Part shown: positions 18,595 to 26,917 of the stretch, piece after piece
Layout: each line of letters opens with the position of its first letter
How positions within the stretch are numbered: position 1 is the first letter of the stretch
Origin: JACMLC01 sp963720235
GTDB taxonomy: Bacteria > Acidobacteriota > Blastocatellia > Pyrinomonadales > Pyrinomonadaceae
Direction of reading: 5' to 3'
DNA length: 64,000 nucleotides
Assembly (NCBI GenBank): GCA_963720235.1
Contig: OY970389.1
Coordinates: forward strand, 1,550,001 to 1,614,000
Position numbers and translations under genes: made by a program
The notes under the pieces: generated by a model
Told to the model about the DNA's origin: nothing
Databases searched by the model: none
The model's input: only the letters and a program-made list of their open reading frames with translations

Positions 18595-19566
18595 ATGCGC
18601 TATACGTTAAAAAGAGTTGCTGCCACGCTCATCATCGTGATGATGGCTTATGTCGTTCCCGCTTCCTCTGTCATGGGCCAGAGCGGCTCGCGGAGCAAAA
18701 AGGATCACGGGCAGGTGCGGCCCGTGACGATTCCGATTACGCCGCGCCTCAAGGGATTGAAGCAGCTACATGACGAGGAATTTATCGCGCTCGGTGATGT
18801 CATCGTGAAGGAGGATGGCGAAGAGCGCAAAGTTCTCTCGACGCGCGGCATAGGCACTTCGCCGCTCGCGCTCGCAGTCTTGATACAGGATGATGTCGTG
18901 TCTTCCATCAGCAATGAGATTAAAGGCATCGGAGATTTTATACGCACCCTGCCAAGGGGGTCGCGCGTGATGGTCGGTTATATCAAGAGCGGCTCGCTGC
19001 AAGTCAGGCAAAAATTCACGACAGATTTGGAGAAGGCCGTGCGCGCCCTCCGCATCCCGATTAGCTCTGCGACCGCAGCCCCTTTTAATCCTTATATCGA
19101 AATCATAGAAGGCTTGAAACGCTTTGAGTCTTTGCCGTCAGGCAGGCGCGCGATGCTGGTTGTGACGGACGGGCTCGATACTTCGCGCGGCTTGAGCAGT
19201 TCGTCCGCAGGTTTGAGTGTGGACTTGCAGCGCGCCATACGCGAGGCGCAGCGCAGGAGCGTTGCCGTCTATTCTTTTTATGCTCCGACAGTGACGGCCA
19301 CAGGCGGGCGCAATCAGTTCTTGGTCAGCAACGCGCAGAGTTCTCTGGAAAGACTTTCGGACGAGAGCGGTGGCCGCGCCTTCTTTCAAGGAACGGGCGT
19401 GCCAGTGAGCTTTGATCCATTCCTGCGCGAACTTGGCGAATCTCTGTTCTCACAGCTTGCAGTGACTTTTCTCTCGACCAGTTCCGAAAAAGGATTCCAC
19501 AAGCTAGAGGTCGTGCTTGAAGGAACGGATGTCAAGATTGACTATCCGGCAGGATATACGCGATAG
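18595..19566 (+). CDS. Exported VWFA-related (acidobacterial-type) protein
   Basis: GAGGAG directly upstream supports ATG 18595. The signal peptide is MRYTLKRVAATLIIVMMAYV. The mature 290 residues follow the VWFA-related pattern described from Acidobacteria (TIGR03436-like): an N-terminal strand (FIALGDVIVKEDGEERKVLS), a von Willebrand A core (LALAVLIQDDVVSSISNEIK, RRAMLVVTDGLDTSRG) and the C-terminal VTFLSTSSEKGFHKLEVVLE. The usual first MIDAS stretch DxSxS is replaced by DDVVSS, so metal binding may be altered. Probably periplasmic or surface; ligand unknown. Confidence 0.75.
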   Translation: MRYTLKRVAATLIIVMMAYVVPASSVMGQSGSRSKKDHGQVRPVTIPITPRLKGLKQLHDEEFIALGDVIVKEDGEERKVLSTRGIGTSPLALAVLIQDDVVSSISNEIKGIGDFIRTLPRGSRVMVGYIKSGSLQVRQKFTTDLEKAVRALRIPISSATAAPFNPYIEIIEGLKRFESLPSGRRAMLVVTDGLDTSRGLSSSSAGLSVDLQRAIREAQRRSVAVYSFYAPTVTATGGRNQFLVSNAQSSLERLSDESGGRAFFQGTGVPVSFDPFLRELGESLFSQLAVTFLSTSSEKGFHKLEVVLEGTDVKIDYPAGYTR

Positions 19567-19616
19567 AGAAAAGTAAAGAGTAAGAACGTGAGGCGCGAGA
19601 CAAGAAAAGTTTTTCT

Positions 19617-19785
19617 CAGCCCCGCGAGGGGCGGCATGAAATAGTCCACGACGTGAGTCGTGGGTTCAGTAGCGCAAGATAAATAATGAGCCCCGTAGGG
19701 GCGGCATAAATTGTGCCGCCCCTACGGGGCTCGGATTGTTTTTGGTGCGATTGTCCCCGCGCTAACGCGCGGGGCTACTTCATGC
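19617..19785. repeat. Multi-hairpin CCCGTAGGGGCGGCA repeat, copy 1
   Basis: Contains in order: CAGCCCCGCGAGGGGCGGCA, a CCACGAC/GTCGTGG hairpin, a 19-bp stem GAGCCCCGTAGGGGCGGCA with its exact complement, and CCCCGCGCTAACGCGCGGGG. The same series in the same order is found at 51960-52125. Confidence 0.9.
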
Positions 19786-19828
19786 AGCCCCTCGCTGGGC
19801 TGTTGTGCTGTCTTTTATCTTTTCCTTT

Positions 19829-20536
19829 TTATGCGATTCGTTCGGGTGTGATATTGCGTCGTCGTTTGACTTCTTTCATCTGGGCTTCCAGGAGCTTTAA
19901 GTGTAGCTCAAGAAAAAATTTTCCTTCGCTGTTGAGCTTGACGCATTCTGCGAAATCTTTTTCGGCTGATGCTTCATCGCCCTGCAAGAGACGCGCGAAC
20001 CCGCGCCCGGCGTAAGCCAGTGAAGCCGCGTACTGGTTTGGATTGAGGTCGAGGCTGTTATCGAAATCTGCAATCGCCCTTTTGAAATCTCCGAGAATCA
20101 AGTGCGCTTCACCACGCTTGATGAAAGAGTCCACATGGCGCGGGTTAAATCGTATGGCCTGATCAAAGTCTGCTAAGGCTTCATAAATCTCAAGGCCGTT
20201 CGTTCTGATAAAGCCTCTGTTGTAATACGCGCTGGCGATGTCTCGATTGTTTTCCGCGAGTCGCGGGTCAAGCTCAATCGAAGTTTCATAATCGGCTATC
20301 GCGCCGTTTAAATCTCCTTTGGCCCTGCGCGCTTTGCCGCGATGAAAGAAGGCGTCTGCGAATCGCGGATTGACCTCGATGGCCTTATCGTAATTAGCAA
20401 TCGCTCCTTCAAGGTCGCCCTGACTGAAACGCGCGATGCCGCGCTTGACGTATTCCTTCGCCGGGCGCGTGTTCTGCGCTTGAAGATTTGTGGCGAGTAG
20501 CAGAATGAAGAGCAGCAGAAAGGAGATTCGTCTCAT
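19829..20536 (-). CDS. Exported TPR protein
   Basis: A 235-residue protein with a signal peptide (MRRISFLLLFILLLATNLQA) followed by about five tetratricopeptide repeats (for example YVKRGIARFSQGDLEGAIAN, FHRGKARRAKGDLNGAIADY, SFIKRGEAHLILGDFKRAIA). Start ATG 20536 is taken because the signal peptide begins there, with GAAGAGG upstream; a longer frame to 20584 adds an unlikely leader. A periplasmic protein-interaction scaffold is likely. Confidence 0.8.
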   Translation of the reverse strand: MRRISFLLLFILLLATNLQAQNTRPAKEYVKRGIARFSQGDLEGAIANYDKAIEVNPRFADAFFHRGKARRAKGDLNGAIADYETSIELDPRLAENNRDIASAYYNRGFIRTNGLEIYEALADFDQAIRFNPRHVDSFIKRGEAHLILGDFKRAIADFDNSLDLNPNQYAASLAYAGRGFARLLQGDEASAEKDFAECVKLNSEGKFFLELHLKLLEAQMKEVKRRRNITPERIA

Positions 20537-20601
20537 AGAAGCCTCTTCACAGATGGTTCGACGATGAAGACCGAGCGTGCGCATTCATCTACTGTTTCGA
20601 G

Positions 20602-20991
20602 CTAACCGAATTTCGTGCCGCAGGTGGCGCATATACGATACTCCTCTTTCATCAAGAGGCCAATCCAGAAAAACGGCGGGCAGAAAAAAAGCAACAGCGC
20701 AAAAGTCAGCCAGCCGTCCGCAGAAATCTTTTTAGCAACCAGAGGGACAAAGGCCGCGCCGCAATGCGGGCATCTGTATCCGGCAGGAGCAGGGAATTGA
20801 CTCGCATACGGTTGCACCTGCGCGACCGGCGCGGCAGAAGGGTCGCTGGCCCAGAGATGCGGCTGCGGCGGCACATAGTCTTTGGGCTGCGTCGTCGTTT
20901 GCGAGCCAAGAGAACTGAATGCTGTCCCGCAGTAGCGGCAAATCAGCGTCCCTTCTGCATTCGACTGCCCGCAGTTGTAACAAGTGACCAT
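20602..20991 (-). CDS. Zinc-ribbon membrane protein
   Basis: 129 residues with three Cys-pair knuckles: CYNCG and CRYCG at the N-terminus (residues 4-21), CPHCG near residue 74 and CATCG near the C-terminus. Between the last two is a hydrophobic hairpin (WLTFALLLFFCPPFFWIGLL), so the last two knuckles may form one zinc ribbon interrupted by a membrane-embedded loop, as in LITAF-like arrangements. The linker is Pro/Gln-rich. Function unknown. Confidence 0.7.
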   Translation of the reverse strand: MVTCYNCGQSNAEGTLICRYCGTAFSSLGSQTTTQPKDYVPPQPHLWASDPSAAPVAQVQPYASQFPAPAGYRCPHCGAAFVPLVAKKISADGWLTFALLLFFCPPFFWIGLLMKEEYRICATCGTKFG

Positions 20992-21090
20992 TCACGCGCT
21001 CTCTCTCTGCGATAAAAAATTTGAAAAGGATGCTGGCAATCTCTTCAAAGCCATGCCGCCCGGCGCGGGTAGAATATAGCAAAGAAAATA

Positions 21091-21126
21091 AAAAGCACAG
21101 AGGAAAGATGCTTCCTCTGTGCTTTT
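21091..21126 (-). terminator. Rho-independent terminator for the VCBS gene at 21189-22163
   Basis: A 15-bp perfect stem (AAAAGCACAGAGGAA / TTCCTCTGTGCTTTT) with a 6-nt loop; on the minus strand it is followed by TTTATTTTC. It lies about 60 bp past the stop of the minus-strand VCBS gene. Confidence 0.85.
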
Positions 21127-21188
21127 CATTTGAAGGGGTAAAAGAAGCTCGCGCCGTCAGGCTGTTGCTTCCGTATGAGTCTGGCCCA

Positions 21189-22163
21189 TTAGTGCGTGTC
21201 GAACGCTGCGACCGGAAAGTCTCCGGTGCTGCCCCAGGGCTGAGAGAGCAGCGAAAGGTCTGTGGACTTGCGCACATAGAATGTGCCTGAGCCGCCCGCT
21301 TCGCGCCAGACTGCGATGTCGCACTTGCCGTCGCCATCGTAATCGTTCTGCACAGTCAGGTCTGAGGTGCTGATGCCCCATGTGACTGAGAGCAGAGTTC
21401 CGGTCAGGCTCTGGCGAACGTACCAGGTGAATGCGCTGGCAGAATCACGCACGACTGCGATGTCCGTCTTGGCGTCGCCGTCGTAATCGCCGGGAACGAC
21501 GAAATCATTTGCTAAGCCCCAGCTAATCGCTGCGAATCCAGCCGTGCTCTGCTGCAAATAGAAAACGCCGGTGCTGCCGACCTGACGCTGGACGCCGAGA
21601 TCGAATTTGCCATCGCCGTCATAATCGCCGGGAGCCGTGAAGTCTTCGCTGATACCGAAATTCTCTGCGCGCAGAGTTCCGGTCTGGCTCTGGAAGATGT
21701 ACCAGGTCATTGCGCCGCCGACTGCGCCACTGCGACGAACGACTGCAAAGTCCGTCTTGTTGTCGCCATCGTAATCGCGAGGCACTGGCTCGTCGCCGGG
21801 CTGGCCCCAGGGATGCGCGGAAAAGGCGCCTGTCGAGCTGTTGATGACGTAGAACACGCCTTCGGTCTCTCTCCACACACAAATATCAGCTTTGTTGTCG
21901 CCGTCAAAGTCGCCGGGAGTCTGGAAATCAATCGGGCTCGTGCCGAAGGCGGTGCCTGTAAAGCCGCCTGTGCTCCTCAGAATCCACCAGACATTGGTCG
22001 AATTCCTGTAAACAACAAAATCAGCTTTGTTATCCATATCAAAGTCCATCTGCTTACGGAGCCTGGGCTGGGCATTCGCGGCAGGTGCAACTAACAAAGC
22101 GATGGTCAGTGACAGGCAGAGCGCAGCCCACAGGCCGCGCCGGGTCAAGATCGTTTTCATCAT
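21189..22163 (-). CDS. Secreted protein of six VCBS/FG-GAP-like repeats
   Basis: 324 residues: signal peptide (MMKTILTRRGLWAALCLSLT ... ANA) and then essentially only six repeats of about 45-50 residues, each opening with a D-x-D-x-D-x-x-x-D calcium-binding loop (DFDMDNKAD, DFDGDNKAD, DYDGDNKTD, DYDGDGKFD, DYDGDAKTD, DYDGDGKCD), then a W/F-Y strand, and ending FG/WG..GD-PV. This is expected to fold as an integrin-alpha-like beta-propeller with Ca in the loops. AAGGAAG precedes the start. It is the minimal member of five such proteins in the window; no extra N-terminal domain. Confidence 0.85.
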   Translation of the reverse strand: MMKTILTRRGLWAALCLSLTIALLVAPAANAQPRLRKQMDFDMDNKADFVVYRNSTNVWWILRSTGGFTGTAFGTSPIDFQTPGDFDGDNKADICVWRETEGVFYVINSSTGAFSAHPWGQPGDEPVPRDYDGDNKTDFAVVRRSGAVGGAMTWYIFQSQTGTLRAENFGISEDFTAPGDYDGDGKFDLGVQRQVGSTGVFYLQQSTAGFAAISWGLANDFVVPGDYDGDAKTDIAVVRDSASAFTWYVRQSLTGTLLSVTWGISTSDLTVQNDYDGDGKCDIAVWREAGGSGTFYVRKSTDLSLLSQPWGSTGDFPVAAFDTH

Positions 22164-22931
22164 TTATCTTCCTTTTCGAACATCAAGAATGGGTTTACCC
22201 CTTCAAAGCCGAGCTACCGCGAGCTGCCATCCGGGATTGCAAGTAAGTGCGTAAGATCCATCAACGTCGAACACAGAACACGAGATGCGCTGTGGCTCTG
22301 ACAAACATGAAGGCTAGAGCTTTCTGGGCTCTCAGGTATTATCAATCAAAGTAATCGTAGCTTCTCTGTCTCTCTTGCCTGTTAATCCGGTTTTGAGATG
22401 GATTGAAATGAAAGACAAGCTTCGGGGCTGATAATCGAAAGCTTGGATAAAATCATTTGCACAGGGCGAAAGCAAAACTCCAGATTAACAGTTGTGGCTC
22501 GCAGAGAGGCTGTCCCTCAGTATCTGTTTGGAAGCAGAGATGCAAAACTACTAAACACGGGTCTCCGCAGGCAGAATTCCTGAGGCAACGGGCGCACATT
22601 AAGCCTCTTGCCGTCAAATGTCAATAGCAAAACAGCCCTTTTCCACTCTTGCCTGACTCTTTAGACGCGGCAACTTCTACTTCTTCCTTTTTAAATTTAC
22701 ATCCCTGTGTGATGAACAGCAGAAACGTGAGCCGTCAGAACCAAAAGCCATCCTGCTCGCGGCCCTCTATCAGAGACGAGCGAATATAGCATAGCCTTTC
22801 GCAAAAGTCCTATGAGAGTCACTTATAAAATATTCTTAATATAATACGCTGCTTGAAACCAGCATCGGGTATTTAGAAGACTCCTTCAGCCTGAACGGTG
22901 CCTCATGCACGTCACCTTTAAGGAGCTAGTA
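22164..22931. other. 768-bp intergenic region between divergent VCBS genes
   Basis: No gene could be supported on either strand. Composition drifts AT-rich toward the right end. A perfect TATAAT at 22840-22845 lies 87 bp before the next start, but no good -35 was seen, so it is only a candidate -10. No long inverted repeat was noticed. Confidence 0.5.
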
Positions 22932-24518
22932 ATGATAGTTAGAAAAAATTCGCCCAAAACTAAATACTTAACACGTTCGCTGTGGATGACAATCGCGCTG
23001 ACTCTTATTTTGAGTCTCTTGGCGTCTGCCCCGCTGCACAACTCGTCACGCGCCGCCAGCGCGCCGCCGCAGCAGGAGCAGGCGACGCCTTCGACGCTTG
23101 TGACCTTTACCAACTCTACTCCCATTACCATTAACACGATAGGCACGGCTTCGCTGTATCCCTCGTCTATCACCGTCTCAGGGCTGACAGGCAATATCTC
23201 CACTATCCCCGGCAGTTTCAGAGTTACCATCAGAGGTTTGAGCCATGCACACATGGATAATGTCGGCATGGTGCTGGTCGGGCCAACAGGAGCGGCCTTC
23301 GCCTTCCAAAATGGAGGTTCCTTTGGCGTGAATATGAGTATGGTTAATCTGACATACACGATCTCAGATCATGGCTTGATACGGCTGCCCTCGAACAACG
23401 CTTGGGGGAATGGCACTTACAAGCCGACTAACCTTTACGATGGCGACAATTTCCCGTCGCCCGGCCCCGGTACTAACTATGCGAATCCCGGCCCGGACAA
23501 CGGCGGGACAGCAACCTTCGCCTCAGTCTATGGCGGCACGGACCCGAACGGCGTCTGGAATCTCTTTATCTATGATTTCGTCAACGGGTCAAGCGGCCAG
23601 ATTTCCGGCGGCTGGTCGCTGACGATTGATACGAACCCGCCGCCTGTCTATCGTCGAGTAGTTCTGGATTTCGATGGCGACGGGAAGACGGACTATCCTG
23701 TGACGCGCGATACGGGCGGCTTGCGCTCATGGTACACAGAGCAGAGCACGGCAGGTTTTTCCGCAGCTTCCTGGGGAAGCGCGGGCGACTTGAACGTCCC
23801 CGGCGATTATGACGGCGACGGCAAGTGGGACATAGCTATCTGGCGAGCCGGAATCTTTTACATTCTACGGAGTCTGGACGGGACGGTGAAGACGGTCAGG
23901 CTTGGGAATGCAGGAGACAATCCGCTCGTTTCACAGGACTTTGATGGAGACGGCACAACCGATCCGATTGTGACGTTCAACGCCGTCGGCGGGTTACTCG
24001 GATGGCTTATCCAGCGCAGCACATTCGGTTGGACGGCAGTCCATTTTGGCACCGCAGCCACAGATGTCGGGATTCGCGGTGATTTTGATGGCGACGGCTT
24101 TGCCGATTTGGCCGTCTATCGCAACGGCTCAGGCACACCCGCCAACACCTTCATTATCCGCAGCACCAGCGATGGCTCAATCCAGTATGTCACCTTCGGC
24201 GATAGCTCTTTGGACAAGATTGTTCCGGCTGACTTCGATGGCGACGGCAAGACCGACTGCGCGGTCTGGCGCGAATCAACTGGCACGTGGTACTGGCTCA
24301 ATAGCTCTAACGGCGCATTCAACGCATATAACTTCGGCATCGGCAATCTTGATTTACCAACTCCCGGAGACTTTGACGGCGACGGCAAAACAGACCACGC
24401 GGTCTGGCGTCCAACGGACGGCACTTTCTACGTCAACAGAAGCACCAACGGCTTCCACGCTTTTCAATTCGGCGCAACGGGCGACAGCCCCGTCGGCCAT
24501 TTTCTACAGGTCAGATAA
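22932..24518 (+). CDS. Secreted P-domain-like plus six VCBS repeats protein
   Basis: AGGAG at 22921-22925 supports ATG 22932. The 528-residue product has a signal peptide (LWMTIALTLILSLLASAPLH). Residues about 55-230 resemble a proprotein-convertase P/jelly-roll domain (TINTIGTASLYPSSITVSGL, GMVLVGPTGAAFAFQNGG, GVWNLFIYDFVNGSSGQISG, GWSLTID). Residues about 240-528 hold six VCBS repeats (DFDGDGKTD and variants). Likely cell-surface or released; binding partner unknown. A strong terminator follows. Confidence 0.85.
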   Translation: MIVRKNSPKTKYLTRSLWMTIALTLILSLLASAPLHNSSRAASAPPQQEQATPSTLVTFTNSTPITINTIGTASLYPSSITVSGLTGNISTIPGSFRVTIRGLSHAHMDNVGMVLVGPTGAAFAFQNGGSFGVNMSMVNLTYTISDHGLIRLPSNNAWGNGTYKPTNLYDGDNFPSPGPGTNYANPGPDNGGTATFASVYGGTDPNGVWNLFIYDFVNGSSGQISGGWSLTIDTNPPPVYRRVVLDFDGDGKTDYPVTRDTGGLRSWYTEQSTAGFSAASWGSAGDLNVPGDYDGDGKWDIAIWRAGIFYILRSLDGTVKTVRLGNAGDNPLVSQDFDGDGTTDPIVTFNAVGGLLGWLIQRSTFGWTAVHFGTAATDVGIRGDFDGDGFADLAVYRNGSGTPANTFIIRSTSDGSIQYVTFGDSSLDKIVPADFDGDGKTDCAVWRESTGTWYWLNSSNGAFNAYNFGIGNLDLPTPGDFDGDGKTDHAVWRPTDGTFYVNRSTNGFHAFQFGATGDSPVGHFLQVR

Positions 24519-24539
24519 AACGACTTGTCATCAGCACAC

Positions 24540-24582
24540 AAAAAGCAAAACAGGCATCCATGCGATGCCCGTTTTGCTTTTT
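24540..24582 (+). terminator. Rho-independent terminator
   Basis: The stem AAAAAGCAAAAC-A-GGCATC pairs with GATGCC-C-GTTTTGCTTTTT around a CATGC loop. The 17-nt core GGCATCCATGCGATGCC is identical to that in the tRNA-His terminator at 33007-33029. Confidence 0.9.
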
Positions 24583-24594
24583 GAATTTTATTCA

Positions 24595-25843
24595 TTACTT
24601 CAAAGCGGCGTTCTCGATAAGAACGACATCACTCGTTTCGACGCCGCGGACGAAGGCGAGTGAGCGTCCGTCGCGCGACCAGTCGAAGGCTATGATTTGT
24701 TCGGCCTTGAAGTCTGTCAGTCGCCTCGGCTGGCTCCCGTCGAGCGGCTGGAGCCAGATGTCGAAGAGGCCGTCTGTGCTGTTGGCGTAGGCGATTGATT
24801 GCTGGTCGGGCGACCAGCGTACGAACCTCCACGTCAACGTCGGCGGAAAGTCGAACTGCTTCAAGCGCGACCCTCCTTCGGACGAAACGACGCCGATTCT
24901 CCAACGCGACTTGTCCACGTCTGGGTAGATAGTGATAGGCGACAAGCGAGCCGTCTGGCGAGACTGCCGGACGCATCGCGCGCGTCTCAGTCAACTGCAC
25001 TGATTCTCCGCCGTCCACTGCTACTTTCCACAGTCTAGGCTCCATCACCCCGCGCTGGTAAACGACCCACGCGCCATCGGGCGTCGCATGCGGATGGAAT
25101 TCGTCATCCCCTGCGGTCAACTGCTTGAGGTTCGAGCCGTCTGCATCCACGCGCCAGATATTGAAACGCCCCGCGCGGTCGGAGGCGAAGAAGATGTAAC
25201 GACCGTCAGGCGAGACGGCGAGGCCGCGACTCGCGCGCGCATCCGCCGTCAGTTGCTTCGGGTTCGAGCCGTCCGCGTTCATCACCCAGATTTCCGCGCT
25301 GCCGCCAGCGTTCGAGCGGTAAACAATTCGCCCGTCTGGAGCCCACGCTATCTCTTGAATCCATCCTGCGTCGGAGGCAATCTGCTTCACACGATTCGCG
25401 TCACCTTCGGGAGCGGCCTCGACATAGTTCCCGTTGTCCGCTTCCTCTTTGGTGACGATGTGTGTGCGGCTGTGCTTTTCCAGAATCAATTCCGCGTCAA
25501 TGCCTGGCAGTTGTAGCTCTCGTACAGGAGCCGTAAACCTGTAACCGCGTTTAGGCACGGTCTCAATGTAGCTTTGGCCGTCCTGCCTCTCGCCGAGCGT
25601 TTTCCGCAGCATCCAGACATTGTTGGTCAGGTTGGCTTCCTCTACAAACTTGTCATCCGGCCAGAGCCTTTTTATCAATTCGTCCTTCCCGACCAGATGC
25701 CCGCCCCTCTCGACCAGCAGACAGAGCGTCTCAAAAACTTTCGGCGTCAACTGAACGGGCTCGCCTTCGCGCAGAAGCTGCCGCTCCGCCGTGTCCAGAT
25801 GAAACGGGCCGAACTCATATAAATGCTGCGGATTCTCGCTCAT
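24595..25843 (-). CDS. Winged-helix (OmpR-type) plus PD40/TolB-repeat regulator, split by a +1 frameshift
   Basis: The N-terminal 105 residues are a transcriptional-regulator C-type winged helix (FGPFHLDTAERQLLREGEPV, LTPKVFETLCLLVERGGHLV, YIETVPKRGYRF). No membrane segment follows; PD40/TolB propeller repeats do (IAWAPDGRIVYRSNAGGSAE, VSPDGRYIFFASDRAGRFNI). At about 24923-24925 the frame moves +1 at a CCC codon, after which the last 110 residues (RWSPDQQSIAYANSTDGLFD, FDWSRDGRSLAFVRG) complete the propeller. Without correction the first frame runs out of homology to a stop at 24629. ATG 25843 lacks a clear SD. Probably a cytosolic regulator sensing through the propeller. Confidence 0.78.
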
Positions 25844-26061
25844 CAACGCTTGAGAGAATTTTCAGAGATTTTTTAGAGGGAATTCTTAGGACTTTTCTGG
25901 CTGCCTCCGATTTTTCTTTATGACGCGGGGCGAGGGCAAAGAGCATCACGGAAAATTGGAAAATCACCCGGAAGTATTTGCTTTCGCGCCGGAGTTGGCC
26001 GGAGAGCTTTTCGTCTCTCTGGTGAGCGACCAGTTCAGGGGTTAAAGAAGGAGATATGGCA

Positions 26062-26274
26062 ATGGATAGTAAAACTTTTGGCCCAACAATTTTATTAATG
26101 CTGCTCTTTATCTTGACAGGCAATGCACACCGGGTCGCAGCCGCGCCCGGCGACCTGGATTTGAGTTTTAATGCGGGCGCACTCACGCGCACAGACGGCA
26201 GCCCGCCGGATGTCTTTGCAGTCGCCGTGCAAGCGGACGGGAAAATCATCGCGGCGATGCCCGTTACTTTTTGA
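26062..26274 (+). pseudogene. Truncated delta-60-repeat protein (5' fragment)
   Basis: AAGGAG at 26048-26053 precedes ATG 26062 (another ATG at 26056 is very close to it). The product has a signal peptide (MDSKTFGPTILLMLLFILTG) and the opening of a delta-60 repeat (GDLDLSFNAG, VFAVAVQADGKIIA). Homology stops at about 26253, precisely where the 74-bp tRNA-His repeat begins, and the frame closes seven codons later. The remainder of the gene is not found in the window. Confidence 0.7.
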
Positions 26275-26327
26275 TTTAACTGGGGCGGCTAGAGGGGCTC
26301 GAACCCTCGGCCTCAAGAGCCACAATC
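26254..26327. repeat. 74-bp direct repeat, left copy (contains 3' part of tRNA-His)
   Basis: Identical over 74 bp to 33019-33092. It covers the tRNA-His 3' half from the base after the anticodon loop through the encoded CCA, plus 27 bp of downstream sequence including half of the tRNA terminator stem. It lacks the tRNA 5' half and cannot make a tRNA. Possible attachment-site remnant. Confidence 0.9.
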
Positions 26328-26394
26328 GGCCCTGTATTGGGCGTGCCGTTGACATAAACAAGCCGCACTTCGAGAAGCAGCGAAAACACAAAGC

Positions 26395-26428
26395 AAAAGG
26401 GACGGCTCAGTTGAGAGCCGTCCCTTTT
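26395..26428 (-). terminator. Rho-independent terminator for the metal-binding protein gene
   Basis: A 14-bp perfect stem AAAAGGGACGGCTC / GAGCCGTCCCTTTT with a 6-nt loop, U-rich on both strands; it lies 27 bp past the stop of the minus-strand gene at 26455. Confidence 0.88.
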
Positions 26429-26454
26429 CCCATCTCTAACCTGACGGCAGGTAA

Positions 26455-26766
26455 TTATCGGGTAGCTTTCGTCTCCGCTTCTTCGGCAACCTTGAAGCCG
26501 GTGCCGTTGATAACTTCGCGCAGCTTGGCTTCGGTCACTTTCTCATCGTCATACGTAATGACGGCTTCGCCCTTTTCGTGGCTGACCTGTACGTCTTGCA
26601 CGCCAGCAGTGGCTTTGAGCGCTTCGGTAACTGAAGACGAGCATTTCCCGCACTTCATGCCCTTGATGTGAATGGTCGTGGTCTTGATAGCGGCAAATGC
26701 CGTTGCCAGTCCGAGTGCCAGCACCATCGCGCAAGCGACCGCAAAGCCAGTTACTCTTCTGTACAT
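26455..26766 (-). CDS. Exported heavy-metal-associated (MerP/CopZ-like) protein
   Basis: 103 residues: signal peptide (MYRRVTGFAVACAMVLALGL ... AFA) and one HMA domain with the metal-binding loop GMKCGKCSSSV at about residues 35-45 and the typical ferredoxin-like pattern (VQDVQVSHEKGEAVITYDDE). It probably binds Cu+ or a similar soft metal in the periplasm. GAGGAGA lies about 8 bp before the ATG. No metal ATPase or sensor is adjacent. Confidence 0.85.
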   Translation of the reverse strand: MYRRVTGFAVACAMVLALGLATAFAAIKTTTIHIKGMKCGKCSSSVTEALKATAGVQDVQVSHEKGEAVITYDDEKVTEAKLREVINGTGFKVAEEAETKATR

Positions 26767-26917
26767 GATGTGTCTCTCCTCTTAATGCTCGCTGTCGTAA
26801 CAGCGGTTTGATCTGTTCGTTGAACTCTTTGGGGAGAAGGATTCCTGTGATAGCTCCGCGAATCTTTCCTTCGCGGTCAATTCAAGCGAATCTGCATTTT
26901 AGAATTTAGTGTTTTAT

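Noticed and set aside
26281..26327. A possible second tRNA-His gene
   Set aside because: Only the 3' half is present; D-arm, 5' acceptor and most of the anticodon arm are missing, so it cannot fold as a tRNA.
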